From positions 1 through 64,000 of the forward strand of contig NZ_LVJN01000014.1 in the NCBI RefSeq assembly GCF_002109495.1: DNA of 64,000 nucleotides. The letters are read 5' to 3'. The notes below the pieces were generated by a model. That model ran no database searches, was not told the origin of the DNA, and was given only the letters and a program-made list of their open reading frames with translations. Position numbers and translations under genes: made by a program. The stretch is from Magnetofaba australis IT-1. Its GTDB lineage: Bacteria; Pseudomonadota; Magnetococcia; Magnetococcales; Magnetococcaceae. Shown here piece after piece: positions 40,674-50,627 of the stretch (position 1 is its first letter; every line of letters starts with the position of its first letter).

Positions 40674-41534
40674 CTACGACTCCAGGGCGTCGAACGCCGG
40701 ACCATGGCCCGAACGCCATTGAGACGGCGCGGCGCGCGTTGGCGCAGGCTCTTGCAGCGGATTGGGGAAGGTTTCAGCCGCCAACGGATGGCCCCAGTAG
40801 TGCGGCGAAGCGGCCAGCTCCACCAGCGTGTTCTGGGTCTCGGTGGGCGGCAACCAGCGGTTGAGCGCCTGCTCGGCGCGGGCGTCCCACTCCTCCGCCG
40901 AAGCCAACGGCGCCATCATCGGCAGTGCGGCGGAGCCGGCGAACAGAGGCTCCAGCGGCGCGCGCAGCGGCTCACACAGCGGAAACGACGGCTGCGGGAC
41001 AAACGCCATCTCGCCATGGATCGGCGCCAGCGCAGGCTCCGACCAGTCGGGCGGCGCAGACTGAACTGGGGCCGCATCAGAGCGGAGCGGCTCAGGCTGG
41101 ATAGGCGGCTCAGACTGGACGGGTTCGGCATCATGGCGGGGCGCCGGGGTGGGCGACTCCACAGGCTGCGCTGCAAGCGTCAACACCGGCGCGCTCACAT
41201 GCAGGGGAAACGCGCGGGGAGCAGGTTCGACGACGGAATCGGCAAGGGCTTCAGGGGCTGCGGGGGCATTCTCGAAGAGAAACCATTGCCCCTCATTGAC
41301 GGGCAAGGAGAAGGGCGCATCGTCGACAGCGGCATCCATCTCGGGCGGCGCCTGGGCGTCGATGCGCGCAATCAGGTCTCGCAGTTGCGCCTGTTCGTCG
41401 CTCGGCTCGCGGGCGTGATGCGCCGCTTGCGCCATGCCGAAGCCGTTGTCATCAACCGCCGGATCGCGCGCGCCATCGGACGTCTGGCCCTGGGGCGACG
41501 CCGGATCGGTCGGAGCGTTCCGAGATTGAGTCAT
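40674..41534 (-). CDS. Unknown Pro/Ala/Glu-rich low-complexity protein in glycogen operon
   Basis: This encodes 286 residues from the ATG at 41534 (AAGAGG 5 nt upstream); a GTG 18 nt earlier is less likely. There is no signal peptide or membrane helix. Most of the chain (about 80-230) is repeats of Pro, Ala, Glu and Ser (EPVQSEPPIQPEPL style). The only conserved-looking islands are ARIDAQAPPEMDAAVDD, NEGQWFLFENAP and the C-terminal SAEEWDARAEQALNRWLPP and SPHYWGHPLAAETF, aromatic-rich short motifs like docking peptides. It is probably disordered and coupled to GH57-D. I recognise no family; a scaffold for the glucan enzymes is only an idea. Confidence 0.55.
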   Translation of the reverse strand: MTQSRNAPTDPASPQGQTSDGARDPAVDDNGFGMAQAAHHAREPSDEQAQLRDLIARIDAQAPPEMDAAVDDAPFSLPVNEGQWFLFENAPAAPEALADSVVEPAPRAFPLHVSAPVLTLAAQPVESPTPAPRHDAEPVQSEPPIQPEPLRSDAAPVQSAPPDWSEPALAPIHGEMAFVPQPSFPLCEPLRAPLEPLFAGSAALPMMAPLASAEEWDARAEQALNRWLPPTETQNTLVELAASPHYWGHPLAAETFPNPLQEPAPTRAAPSQWRSGHGPAFDALES

Positions 41535-41736
41535 GTGGCGCCTCTTGCGCACGGATTCGGAAGCGGGCGCGAGCCCGCATCATCCCAACCGGAGAAGGAG
41601 AGCAGACAGACCGCTCTTTCCCGCCGCGCGGGGCGTTGGGATGGCTAGCGCGAACGACGGATTCTATACCACACCAGGCCCCAACGCGCCACACCATTTG
41701 CGCACGCAGTCCCAGGCGACGACCTGCCAAAACGAC

Positions 41737-44700
41737 CTATTCCGCTTGGTCGGCAGACGGTTGCGCAGGCTGAATCACCCGCTCGGCCTCCGCCACCGGC
41801 TGTAGCGCGATCATCGCCAACGGCGGCAGACGCACCATCACGCTCTGCGCGCGGCCCATCCACGGGCTGGGGTCTGGGGTCAAATCCGCCCCCGCATTGC
41901 CCATGTTACCGCCGCCATAGTAGGCCGAGTCGGTGTTGAACACCTCACGGTAAGGGACCAACTGCGGCGCGCCGATGCGATACGCCTCATGGGCCACGGG
42001 GGTGAAGTTGACCGCCATCACCAGATGCCCCTCAGGCCCGCTGCGCACGAAGATGATGACTGAATTGTCGCGGTCGTGACTCTCCACCCACTCAAACCCG
42101 GCGGCATCAAAATCGCGCCCGTGCAGCGCCGACTGCGCGCAGTAGAAGCGATTGAGGTCGGCGATCAGGCGTTGGATGCCTTGATGGGGCTCCTGCTCCA
42201 GCAGCTCCCACGGCAGCGGACGACTGCTGCTCCACTCGGTGGGCTGGCCGAACTCGCAGCCCATGAACAGCAGCTTCTTGCCGGGATGGGCGAACATGTA
42301 GCCATACAGCGCGCGCAGATTGGCGAAGCGACGCCATTCGTCGCCGGGCATTTTGCCCAGCAGCGAGCCCTTGCCGTGCACCACCTCGTCGTGGGAGAGC
42401 GGCAGCACGAAGTTCTCGTTAAAGGCGTAGACGAAGCTGAACGTCAGTTGATCATGGTGATGCTTGCGATAGACCGGGTCCATGGCCATGTAGGAGAGGG
42501 TGTCGTTCATCCAGCCCATATTCCACTTGAGATTGAACCCCAACCCGCCCACTTCGCCGGGTTTGGTCACCATGGGCCAGGCGGTGGACTCCTCGGCGAA
42601 CACCAGCGCCCCCGGGGCCTCCTGGTGGACGGCGCGGTTCAGATCCCGCAGCAGGGCGATGGCCTCCAGATTCTCGCGTCCGCCGTAGCGGTTGGGAATC
42701 CACTCTTCTCGCGAGTAATCCAGGTAGAGCATGCTGGCCACCGCATCCACGCGCAGGCCGTCGATGTGGAACTCGGTGAGCCAGTAGACCGCGCTGGAAA
42801 TGAGGAAGCTCTTCACCTCATGGCGGCCATAGTTAAAGATCAGCGTCGACCAGTCCAGATGTTCGCCCTGGCGCGGGTCGGCGTGTTCATACAGCGCGGT
42901 GCCGTCAAAGCGGGCCAGGGCGTGCTGATCCTTGGGAAAGTGCGCCGGCACCCAGTCCAGAATCACGCCGATGCCGTTCTGGTGCAGCGCATCCACCAGA
43001 TAGCGGAAGTCGTCGGGCGAGCCGAAGCGGCTGGTGGGGGCGAAGTAGCCGGTGGCCTGATAGCCCCACGAAGGGTCGAATGGGTGCTCGGTGATGGGCA
43101 TCAACTCCACATGGGTGAAGCCCATCTGTTTGACGTAGTCGATCAGCGCATGGGCCAGCTCGCGATAGCTGAGGAACTGCCCCTCGTCGCCGCGTCGCCA
43201 GGAGCCCGGATGCACCTCGTAGATGCTGATGGGTTCGCCCTGCCAGTCAAACTGTTTGCGCTGCTCCAGCCACGCCGCGTCGCCCCAGGCGAAGTCGTTG
43301 GGGGGCACGATGATGGAAGCGGTCTCCGGGCGCAACTCAAAAGCGCGGCCATAGGGGTCGGATTTGAGGAACGGCGGTTCGCCCTCAGTGGCTTGCAGTT
43401 CGAACTTATACAACTCGCCGCCGCCCAAACCGGGGATGAACAGCGTCCACACGCCGCTGCCCTCATGGCGGCGCATCAGATGGCGCAGGCCGTGCCACTG
43501 GTTGAACTCGCCCACCACGCTGACGCGAAACGCCGACGGCGCCCACACGGCAAAGCGCACGCCCTGAATGCCGTCGATCTCGATCTCATGGGCGCCGAGA
43601 AAGCGCCACGCCTGCCGATTCGAGCCCTCGTTGAACAGATGCGCGTCAAATGCCGACAGGGTGTCGGGGAAGCAGTAGGGGTCGTAATCGATGCGCTCGC
43701 GGCCGTCGGCGTCCTGACTCCACAGATGGTAGCGGGTGGGGACCTGGTCGGCAGGTCCGCGCCACTCGAAGAAGTCGCTGCCCTCCAGCCGCTCCATCTC
43801 GGCGTCGGCCTCCCACAGCTTGACCCTCTCCGCCAACGGCAAATGGGCGCGCACGCAGGCGATTTCGCCGGTTTCGCCACTCTCCAGATGCAGCCCCAAT
43901 ACGCCAAAGGGATCTTTGAACAGCTTGCGTTTCAGGCGCGTCACCACCGGGTCCAGCGGCGCGGGGGCGGTAATGGAGGCCAGCGCAGGCGACGCCGACG
44001 CAGGCGCGACAGGAATGCTCGGCGCGACGGGGACGCTGGGCGCGAGTGGCGCGGCGGAAGGCTTCCCAGGGGCCGCAACCGGTTTGGCCTGCTCGGCGTC
44101 AAAATCATAATCCAGCACCGCGTGGCCACGGCGGATGATCTCGCGACCATATTCGCCCAACAGCCCCTGTTCGCCGCCGCCCAACGCCATCTCCTGAGCG
44201 CACAACAGATGCAGCAGCGCGCGGTTGACCGCAGGCGACTGCGCATCGAAACCGCCGCCATCCACCACTTGCGCAAAGCGCGCGCTCAGACGCTCGGCGG
44301 GGCTCAACTCCGCCTCATGGGCGGCGACCCAGGCGGCGTCATCGGTGCGCCGGGGCTGGTTCATGGGAAAGTGCGGATTCTCCGCGCGCAGGGCGTCGAT
44401 CACCCCTTGCAGCACCTCGGCGCCCGCCCCCGCCGTATGCCGCTCCCACACCGCGCGCTGCTGCGCCGGTTGCACAATGGGCAGATCATCAACCGCCACC
44501 CCCGAGGCGAACAGCGCCTCCAGATATTCGCCGCCATTCATCATCGGCGTATCGGAGCCGGAGGTCTCATGGGCGGCCTGACGGAAGGCGTGGGGGAATT
44601 CGTTCATCACCACCCCGCCCTCCTCGCCCGGCCCCCACTGCGCCGCCATAGGCGGGATTGACTCGCCGCCGAGGTCGATGCGCTGCATGCTGCGCGCGGC

Positions 44701-45564
44701 GTGGGCGGACTGCATCTGCCCCACCATCAAGTTGCGATTGCCCGGGCCGATGAGCAGCGCCAGGATGGTCGCCTCCTCTCCCGCGCCGTTGCGCGCAACC
44801 AGTCGATAGGCGCCGTGTGGTCCGTGAGGCTGGGCGCCGCTGGCGGGATCCTCCACCGCCTCTTCCGGCAGCAGAATCCACTGGTAGCCATTCAGGCGCA
44901 GGGTGGAAACCAGTTCAAAAGCGTGTTCCGGGTGGTTGGGCAGCTCCATGTTGGGCGGGGCGAAACCGCGCACCCGCGCCAGCGCCTCCAGCCCGAACTG
45001 TGCGGCGAAGGTGTGTCGCCACGCGACCACATGGCGGGCGAAATCCTGCGGCGGCGTGTGGCTGGCGGAGACATTGCCCCACGCCGAGCCGAGCCACTCC
45101 ACCTGGGGCGTATAGCTGTCGCTACAGGTGATCCCGCGCAGGGCGTCGAGGACATCATGAAAGCCCGACACGCGCAGCCCATGCAGCAGCGCGCCGCTGT
45201 AGTCCAGCATCACCCGCGGCGAGGCCCCCTCATGGCGAAGTTGCGGCACAAACTGAGCGATGCGTTTGTAGCACCAGTGGTAGATGGGCGCGTTGTGGTT
45301 ATCGCCCAGATGGGGCTGCTCGAACATGTGCTTGAGGTGGCAAACCAGACGCGCCTGGGTCAGCTCGCGCCCCTGCTCGGAGGGGATCAACGGCTGGTGC
45401 ATGCGCAGCGCCACGGCGCTGGCGGCGCGCACGCGACTCCAATCGATGTCACTGCGCTCCAACCAGTGCGCCACCTGTGCGGCGGCTTCGGTGGTCTGCC
45501 GCAGAACCTCTTGGGAACCACACAGATTGGGGGCGTCAACCAAGTATTCGGGTACGGCGTTCAT
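41737..45564 (-). CDS. Fusion of catalytically altered GH57 domain with GlgB branching enzyme
   Basis: This encodes 1275 residues from the ATG at 45564 (AGGAG 7 nt upstream); that start aligns [13 protein letters not shown] with the start of GH57-B. Residues 1-510 are a GH57-B paralogue, but the nucleophile position reads [13 protein letters not shown] (Asn205 for Glu) and the acid position [15 protein letters not shown] (Pro312 for Asp), so glycosidase activity should be lost. A Pro/Ala linker (about 515-555) leads to a complete GlgB: N1 module, CBM48 ([20 protein letters not shown]), GH13 barrel with Asp940 ([11 protein letters not shown]), Glu991 (VFAEEST) and [10 protein letters not shown], and a C-terminal domain. 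The GH57 half may serve as glucan-binding or regulatory module for the branching half. Confidence 0.92.
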   Translation of the reverse strand: MNAVPEYLVDAPNLCGSQEVLRQTTEAAAQVAHWLERSDIDWSRVRAASAVALRMHQPLIPSEQGRELTQARLVCHLKHMFEQPHLGDNHNAPIYHWCYKRIAQFVPQLRHEGASPRVMLDYSGALLHGLRVSGFHDVLDALRGITCSDSYTPQVEWLGSAWGNVSASHTPPQDFARHVVAWRHTFAAQFGLEALARVRGFAPPNMELPNHPEHAFELVSTLRLNGYQWILLPEEAVEDPASGAQPHGPHGAYRLVARNGAGEEATILALLIGPGNRNLMVGQMQSAHAARSMQRIDLGGESIPPMAAQWGPGEEGGVVMNEFPHAFRQAAHETSGSDTPMMNGGEYLEALFASGVAVDDLPIVQPAQQRAVWERHTAGAGAEVLQGVIDALRAENPHFPMNQPRRTDDAAWVAAHEAELSPAERLSARFAQVVDGGGFDAQSPAVNRALLHLLCAQEMALGGGEQGLLGEYGREIIRRGHAVLDYDFDAEQAKPVAAPGKPSAAPLAPSVPVAPSIPVAPASASPALASITAPAPLDPVVTRLKRKLFKDPFGVLGLHLESGETGEIACVRAHLPLAERVKLWEADAEMERLEGSDFFEWRGPADQVPTRYHLWSQDADGRERIDYDPYCFPDTLSAFDAHLFNEGSNRQAWRFLGAHEIEIDGIQGVRFAVWAPSAFRVSVVGEFNQWHGLRHLMRRHEGSGVWTLFIPGLGGGELYKFELQATEGEPPFLKSDPYGRAFELRPETASIIVPPNDFAWGDAAWLEQRKQFDWQGEPISIYEVHPGSWRRGDEGQFLSYRELAHALIDYVKQMGFTHVELMPITEHPFDPSWGYQATGYFAPTSRFGSPDDFRYLVDALHQNGIGVILDWVPAHFPKDQHALARFDGTALYEHADPRQGEHLDWSTLIFNYGRHEVKSFLISSAVYWLTEFHIDGLRVDAVASMLYLDYSREEWIPNRYGGRENLEAIALLRDLNRAVHQEAPGALVFAEESTAWPMVTKPGEVGGLGFNLKWNMGWMNDTLSYMAMDPVYRKHHHDQLTFSFVYAFNENFVLPLSHDEVVHGKGSLLGKMPGDEWRRFANLRALYGYMFAHPGKKLLFMGCEFGQPTEWSSSRPLPWELLEQEPHQGIQRLIADLNRFYCAQSALHGRDFDAAGFEWVESHDRDNSVIIFVRSGPEGHLVMAVNFTPVAHEAYRIGAPQLVPYREVFNTDSAYYGGGNMGNAGADLTPDPSPWMGRAQSVMVRLPPLAMIALQPVAEAERVIQPAQPSADQAE

Positions 45565-45685
45565 GCCAAACTCCTGCGGATTGTCCTGCTGGGGCGGTTG
45601 CTCCATCAACCACACATCATAATAAGGAAATCATGCAAAATTACCATCTTGCATTTGCGCCTCGGTTGTGCGGCGGCCAGCTTCC

Positions 45686-48070
45686 TTATCCGGGGCTCTT
45701 CTGCGGCACCTCATGCAGCACGGCGATGGCGCGCGGATTGACCCCATAGCTGTGCATCACCTCGTCGCGTTCGCCCTGGGGCCAGCAGTTGCCGCGCGCC
45801 TCGGCCCAGCGGTCGGTGTCGATAATGCGCACCCAACGCAATCCCGGCTGTGCGAGAGGCACGGCGAAGTCCGCCGCCTGCTCGCCCATATTGATGCACA
45901 ACAGATAGTCGGTCTCACCCACCGCGCGGCCATTGATCTGCAAGCGGATGCAGCGGTGATGCGGCTCAATATGGCCCTGCCCATGTTCGGGCAGGAACTG
46001 ATAGGTCACATCGGCGCCGGAGTCCATCTCCATATCGGCATACTGGCGCTGCTGCAGCGCAGGCGAGACGCGGTGCAAATTGAGCAGATAGTGGACGAAC
46101 ACAAACAGCGGATTCACCGCTTCCGGCGCCGCTTCGGCGCAGCCCAGGTTATTATGGTAGGGCGCTTCGCAGCCGCTGGGAACCGCTTGCGGACAGTGGC
46201 TGGCGATCATGGCGTAGTTGTTCCAGGTGGCCGGACTGTCCACGTCCCAGGTGTTGTTGTTGCCGTTTTGCGTGCGCCCGAACTCATCCCCCGCCACCGC
46301 CATGGGCGCGCCGCGGGAGAACATCAGCAATGTCCAGAAATTGCGCATCTGCTGACGTCGCAGGGCGTGGTCGCCGCCCCAGCCGCTGGAGAGATTGTCG
46401 TCGCTGCCGCCGTCGGAGGGGCCGAATGGCCATTCCAACACAGCGTTGGTCTTGTGGTCGTAGCTGACCAGATCCGCCAGGGTGAAACCGTCGTGGGCCA
46501 CCAGGAAATTGATGGAGTGTTGCGGGCCGCCCTTGTCGCTGAAGTTCTCGTAGTCGCCATTGAGCATGCGCACCGTCTCCACGGCGGAGCCATCGCCGCG
46601 CACAAACATACGCAAAGCGTCGCGGAAGCGTCCGTTCCACTCCCCCCAGTGGGCCGGGAAGGCGCCCACCTCATAGCCCCACAGATCCCACGCCTCGGCG
46701 ATCATCTCCACCTCTTCGCGCTTGCCCAACTCGGCGATGCGCAGCAGCAGCGGGTGTTGATCGAAGAATTTGCGCTGATTGGCCCAGTCATCCTTCTGGA
46801 AGTGGTTGGGCAACCGCCCCAGCGCCAGCGCCAGATCGAAGCGGAAGCCATCCACCCCCATATCGTGAATCCAGTAGTGGAGCGAATCCATCACCAGTTC
46901 ATGACACACCGGACTGGAGAAGCTGATCTGGTTGCCGCAGCCGGTGGCGCCGTCTAGCAGATGGTTCTCATGACTGAGCACGTAATATTCCGGGGCGTCG
47001 AAGCCGCCGAAACTGACAAACGCGGTGGTGTCCTGGCGGCCATACCAGTTGCCGCCCTCGCCAGTGTGGTTGTAGACCACATCCAGATAGACCTCCATCC
47101 CCTGCGCGTGGAAGGCGGCCACCATGGCCTTGAACTCGCGGGTGGGGCCGCCGGGGGATTGGTCGTGGGCGTAGCGCCGATTGGGGGCGAAGAAGCCAAG
47201 GCTCATGTAGCCCCAGTAGTTATCGCGCGGCTGCAGGGCGGGATCGCGGATGTTGGCGATGAAGTGGATCGGCAGCAGCTCGATGGTGGTGAAACCCAGC
47301 GCCTTGAGATAGGGCGCCATATACGCCGCCCCGGCGTAGGTGCCGCGCAGCGCCTCAGGCACATCCTCCACCGCGGCAAAATCCGGCAAGCCTGTGAGAA
47401 TGCTCTTCAGGTTCGATGCCGAAGGGTGTTGCGTGAGCCCGCGCACATGGGCTTCGTAGATCACCGCCTTCTCCGGCGGCACGCGCGGGCGCGGCGTGGG
47501 GAACGGCGCATCCTGCAGCGCGACGCCCTTGGGCGCCCAGGGGCCGGTGTCATGCCAGCGCGCCGCATGCCCCAGATACTCAAACGCGCCGGTGTGATAG
47601 AGGTGGAAATCGAGCCCCGCCGCGTGCAGCTCCGGGGTGATCATGTCGTGGGAGAGCTCCCGCGCGTAGGGGTCGAACAGCAGCTTGTTGGGATTGAAAC
47701 GGTTGCCCGCGTCGTCCACGTCGGCGATGAAGCCCGCTTCGCTGCCGCCCCGCCGCCAAGCCGGATTGAATGTCCAGTTGGGCCCCCAGCAGCGAAAGGC
47801 GTAGAGGCTATGCGCTGGGGCCTGGCGAATGCGCGCGCGCCAGATGTTGTCATCGGGATTGCGCGTCAGCCAGTAGTCGTGGACGACATCACCGCCGATG
47901 GCGCGGTCATGAATCTCCAACAGGATGCGTTGGGCGCGGCGCGAGAACACCGCCACCAGCAGGTCGCCATTGTCAAAACTGACGCCCAGGGGCCACGTTG
48001 CGCGCGCCCAGCTGGTTGCCTCAACCGCGCTGAAGGCGCCCTCTTGCGGGTGGAATTCGCCAATCGCCAT
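45686..48070 (-). CDS. glgX: Glycogen debranching enzyme/isoamylase (GH13_11)
   Basis: This encodes 794 residues from the ATG at 48070, with GGAG 7 nt upstream (the frame is open to 48124). The N-terminal CBM48-type domain (LLVAVFSRRAQRILLEIHD, LYAFRCWGPNW) precedes a GH13 barrel with YEAHVRGLTQHPS, DVVYNHTGEGG, GVDGFRFDLALALGR (nucleophile Asp), EMIAEAWDLWGYE (acid Glu) and VAHDGFTLADLVSY. Typical GlgX is about 660-720 residues, so this one is somewhat long. It hydrolyses alpha-1,6 branches, probably of phosphorylase limit dextrin made by GlgP. It is the first gene of the minus-strand glycogen set, divergent from the hydrogenase operon. Confidence 0.93.
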   Translation of the reverse strand: MAIGEFHPQEGAFSAVEATSWARATWPLGVSFDNGDLLVAVFSRRAQRILLEIHDRAIGGDVVHDYWLTRNPDDNIWRARIRQAPAHSLYAFRCWGPNWTFNPAWRRGGSEAGFIADVDDAGNRFNPNKLLFDPYARELSHDMITPELHAAGLDFHLYHTGAFEYLGHAARWHDTGPWAPKGVALQDAPFPTPRPRVPPEKAVIYEAHVRGLTQHPSASNLKSILTGLPDFAAVEDVPEALRGTYAGAAYMAPYLKALGFTTIELLPIHFIANIRDPALQPRDNYWGYMSLGFFAPNRRYAHDQSPGGPTREFKAMVAAFHAQGMEVYLDVVYNHTGEGGNWYGRQDTTAFVSFGGFDAPEYYVLSHENHLLDGATGCGNQISFSSPVCHELVMDSLHYWIHDMGVDGFRFDLALALGRLPNHFQKDDWANQRKFFDQHPLLLRIAELGKREEVEMIAEAWDLWGYEVGAFPAHWGEWNGRFRDALRMFVRGDGSAVETVRMLNGDYENFSDKGGPQHSINFLVAHDGFTLADLVSYDHKTNAVLEWPFGPSDGGSDDNLSSGWGGDHALRRQQMRNFWTLLMFSRGAPMAVAGDEFGRTQNGNNNTWDVDSPATWNNYAMIASHCPQAVPSGCEAPYHNNLGCAEAAPEAVNPLFVFVHYLLNLHRVSPALQQRQYADMEMDSGADVTYQFLPEHGQGHIEPHHRCIRLQINGRAVGETDYLLCINMGEQAADFAVPLAQPGLRWVRIIDTDRWAEARGNCWPQGERDEVMHSYGVNPRAIAVLHEVPQKSPG

Positions 48071-48278
48071 GCCGCCTCTCCGAGTGCGCCACTGCGGGCG
48101 GACACGCCCGTCCTCTTGACGCAAGGCGTTACATTAACAACTCTTTCCATCAAGCGCGATGGCGCGCGACAACTTTGCACGCCACGACGGCGCCTGCGCG
48201 CGCCATTTCGAGCGCACGCTCATCCAGTGCAGGCGCGTCCCCCCATTGCGCCGCCCACTGATAAGCAAGCTTCCACTG

Positions 48279-48289
48279 TTGCCCGCCAA
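48279..48289. promoter_or_regulatory. Candidate HupR/HoxA-type activator site
   Basis: TTGCCCGCCAA fits the TTG-N5-CAA palindrome described for HupR binding in Rhodobacter. It is centred about 111 bp before the start site predicted from the sigma-54 promoter, a usual enhancer distance. One such match is expected by chance about once per 4 kb, so it is suggestive only. Confidence 0.4.
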
Positions 48290-48367
48290 CACACTGATCG
48301 CCTTTCACCTGATCCGGCGCCTTAAAGTGTCAATTTTTGCAAGTCATTGCTTTTATGATTTTTTTAT

Positions 48368-48384
48368 TTGGCCCTGCGATTGCT
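48368..48384 (+). promoter_or_regulatory. Sigma-54 (-24/-12) promoter of hydrogenase operon
   Basis: TTGGCCCTGCGATTGCT matches the consensus YTGGCACGNNNNTTGCW at 13 of the 15 fixed or allowed positions, except C for A and T for G within the -24 box. GG (48370-48371) and GC (48382-48383) have the required 10-nt separation. Initiation near 48395 would leave a leader of about 60 nt before hybO. The cognate activator is likely the GAFTGA-containing regulator at 61067. Confidence 0.7.
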
Positions 48385-48456
48385 CAAGGGTTACGGCCAG
48401 ATGTCAGTCAGGTGAATCCTCCCTGCGCCCATCCCACCCAGCCGGAGATCCGTACG

Positions 48457-49587
48457 ATGGCAGCAACTGAAAGTGACTTTCTCAACGTCGAACAGCGCCT
48501 GGGAATCTCCCGCCGCGCGTTTCTGAAATTCTGCGCAGGCGTGGCCGCCTCCATGGGCCTGACGGGCAACGCCGGTCTGGCCATGGCCGAAGCGGTGGCC
48601 ACCGCGCGCAAACGGCCGCCGGTGATCTGGCTGCACGGCCAGGAGTGCACCGGCCCCTCCGAAACCCTGCTGCGCTCCGAACAGCCCAGCCTGGAGACGC
48701 TGATTCTGGATCTGATCTCGCTGGAGTACCACCAGACCCTGGACGCGGGCGCTGGTCATATCGTCGAAGAGCAAAAGCGCGCCTCGATGGAAGCCAACAA
48801 GGGCAAGTACCTGCTGGTGATCGAAGGCTCCATCCCCACCGCCGATAACGGCATCTACTGCAAAATCGGCGGCCAGACCATGCTCGACGCCACCCTGGAG
48901 GCCGCTGAACACGCCGCCGCCATCGTCGCGTTTGGCTCCTGCGCCAGTTGGGGCGGGGTGCCGTCGGCGGGCCCCAACCCCACCGGCGCCACCGGCGCCC
49001 CCGGGGTGCTCAAGGACAAAACCGTGGTCACCATCCCCGGCTGCCCGCCCAACCCGGCCAACTTCCTGGGCACGGTGCTCTACTTCGTCACCTACGGCAA
49101 ACTGCCGCCGCTGGATAGCCAGGGCCGTCCCAAGTGGGCCTATGGCCGCCTGATCCACGAAAACTGCTACCGCCGCCCCCACTTCGACGCCGGGCGCTTC
49201 GCCACCCAGTTCGGCGACGAAGGCCACAAGAAGGGCTGGTGCCTCTACAAGCTGGGCTGCAAGGGCCCGGAGACCTACAACAACTGCCCCAGCCTGGAGT
49301 TCAACAACCTCGGCGGCGGCGTCTGGCCCATCGGCGTGGGCCACCCCTGCTTCGGCTGTTCCGAGGGCGGCGTGGGCTTCAACAAGCCGCTGTTCTCCCT
49401 GGCCAAGGTGGAGACCCACACCGCGCCCAACACCTTCCCGGCCATCGATAGCCGGGAAGAGACCAGCAGCGCCAGCGTCGGCGCGGCGGCTCTGGCCGGC
49501 GCGGTGGTCGGCGCGGTGGCCGGCGCCAGCGTCATGGCCGCCAAGAAGTTGGGCGACAAGGAAGGCGACAGCGCGGACAAGGCGTGA
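48457..49587 (+). CDS. hybO: [NiFe]-hydrogenase small subunit (group 1, HybO-like)
   Basis: This encodes 376 residues from the ATG at 48457 (GGAG upstream). A Tat signal, SRRAFLKFCAGVAASMG (18-34), exports the folded heterodimer with the large subunit. The mature part has the Fe-S-binding residues in VIWLHGQECTGPSE, FGSCASWGGVPSAGPNPT, IPGCPPNP, and the distal/medial cluster region (HENCYRRPHFDAGRF, KLGCKGPETYNNCP, GHPCFGCSEGG). The C-terminus (about 345-370) is a hydrophobic Ala/Val/Gly stretch, likely a membrane anchor. The electron relay runs from the NiFe site to HybA/HybB. The order small-FeS-membrane-large equals the E. coli hydrogenase-2 operon. Confidence 0.96.
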   Translation: MAATESDFLNVEQRLGISRRAFLKFCAGVAASMGLTGNAGLAMAEAVATARKRPPVIWLHGQECTGPSETLLRSEQPSLETLILDLISLEYHQTLDAGAGHIVEEQKRASMEANKGKYLLVIEGSIPTADNGIYCKIGGQTMLDATLEAAEHAAAIVAFGSCASWGGVPSAGPNPTGATGAPGVLKDKTVVTIPGCPPNPANFLGTVLYFVTYGKLPPLDSQGRPKWAYGRLIHENCYRRPHFDAGRFATQFGDEGHKKGWCLYKLGCKGPETYNNCPSLEFNNLGGGVWPIGVGHPCFGCSEGGVGFNKPLFSLAKVETHTAPNTFPAIDSREETSSASVGAAALAGAVVGAVAGASVMAAKKLGDKEGDSADKA

Positions 49588-49598
49588 GGAGGCGGAGT

Positions 49599-50627
49599 AT
49601 GAAACGTCGTGAATTTCTCAAAAGCGTCGCTGGCGGCGCGGTCGCGTGTGCGGCCCTGCCACAGACGGCCGAAGCGCGGGAGAATCTCAAACCCGCGCCG
49701 CAGGCGGTGGGGATGCTGTTCGACTCCACCCTGTGCATCGGCTGTAAGGCGTGCGTGAGCAAGTGTAAAGAGGTCAACGGCATGCCGCCGGAGATCGATG
49801 GCGATAACGTCACCTGGGATTCGGCGCGCGATCTGTCGGGTAAAACCCTCAACGTGATCAAAGCCTACAAACAGGGCAGCGGCCAGACCAAAGACGCCCT
49901 CACCGACGGCTTTGCGTTTGAAAAACGCAGCTGCATGCACTGCGTGGATCCCGGCTGCGTGTCGGTGTGCCCGGTGACCGCCATGCGGCGTCACAGCGTC
50001 ACCGGCATCGTCACCCACCACCCCGACGCCTGCATCGGCTGCCGCACCTGCATGACCGGCTGTCCCTACAACGTGCCGCAGTTCGAGTACGACAACCCCT
50101 TCGGGCAGATTCAGAAGTGCCAGATGTGCAACCAGAAGGGCGTGTCGCGCATCGACAACGGCCAGCTCACCGGCTGCGCCGAGGTCTGCCCCACAGGCGC
50201 CACCCTGTTCGGCCCCCGCGAGGAGCTGCTCAAGGAGGCCAAACGGCGCCTGGCCGCCCAGGCGGGAGACGAACTCTCCTACCCGCGCGGCAATGTGGTC
50301 AAATCCACCGGCGACCACGCCAAGAGCGCGCCGGAATATCAGCAGCACATCTGGGGCGAGAAAGAGGCGGGCGGAACCAATGTGATGCACATCTCCGCCA
50401 TACCCTTCGACAAACTGGGCATGCCGCCGCTGGGCGAACGCTCCTACGCCTCCATCTCCGAGGGCGTGCAGCACACCCTGTACAACTATCTGGCGCTGCC
50501 CGCCGTGGCGTTGGCGGGTCTCACCGCCATCGTGCGCCGCAACACCAGCTCCCAACACGACGCCTCGGGCATGGACACCGACCTGGGCAGTGATGAGGGC
50601 GCTGACAATAATGGGGGCGCGTCATGA
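49599..50627 (+). CDS. hybA: Periplasmic Fe-S electron-transfer subunit of hydrogenase (HybA-like)
   Basis: This encodes 342 residues from the ATG at 49599 (GGCGGAG upstream). An in-frame GTG at 49584 overlaps the hybO stop and is less likely. The N-terminal MKRREFLKSVAGGAVACAAL is a Tat-like signal. Ferredoxin-type clusters follow: CIGCKACVSKCKE, CMHCVDPGCVSVCP, CIGCRTCMTGCPYN, and CQMCNQ with CAEVCP, enough for four [4Fe-4S] clusters. A C-terminal hydrophobic segment (about 300-318) anchors it to the membrane. It carries electrons from HybO/HybC to HybB. Its stop overlaps the hybB start (ATGA). Confidence 0.95.
   Translation: MKRREFLKSVAGGAVACAALPQTAEARENLKPAPQAVGMLFDSTLCIGCKACVSKCKEVNGMPPEIDGDNVTWDSARDLSGKTLNVIKAYKQGSGQTKDALTDGFAFEKRSCMHCVDPGCVSVCPVTAMRRHSVTGIVTHHPDACIGCRTCMTGCPYNVPQFEYDNPFGQIQKCQMCNQKGVSRIDNGQLTGCAEVCPTGATLFGPREELLKEAKRRLAAQAGDELSYPRGNVVKSTGDHAKSAPEYQQHIWGEKEAGGTNVMHISAIPFDKLGMPPLGERSYASISEGVQHTLYNYLALPAVALAGLTAIVRRNTSSQHDASGMDTDLGSDEGADNNGGAS

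Larger units (their letters stand above)
48071..48456. other. Divergent control region between glgX and the hydrogenase operon
   Basis: These 386 bp are without a gene. The left half is GC-rich, while the right half (about 48325-48370) is an A/T-rich, probably bendable stretch. Candidate sites are a TTG-N5-CAA motif (48279-48289) and a sigma-54 promoter (48368-48384), both oriented for hybO. Confidence 0.5.
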
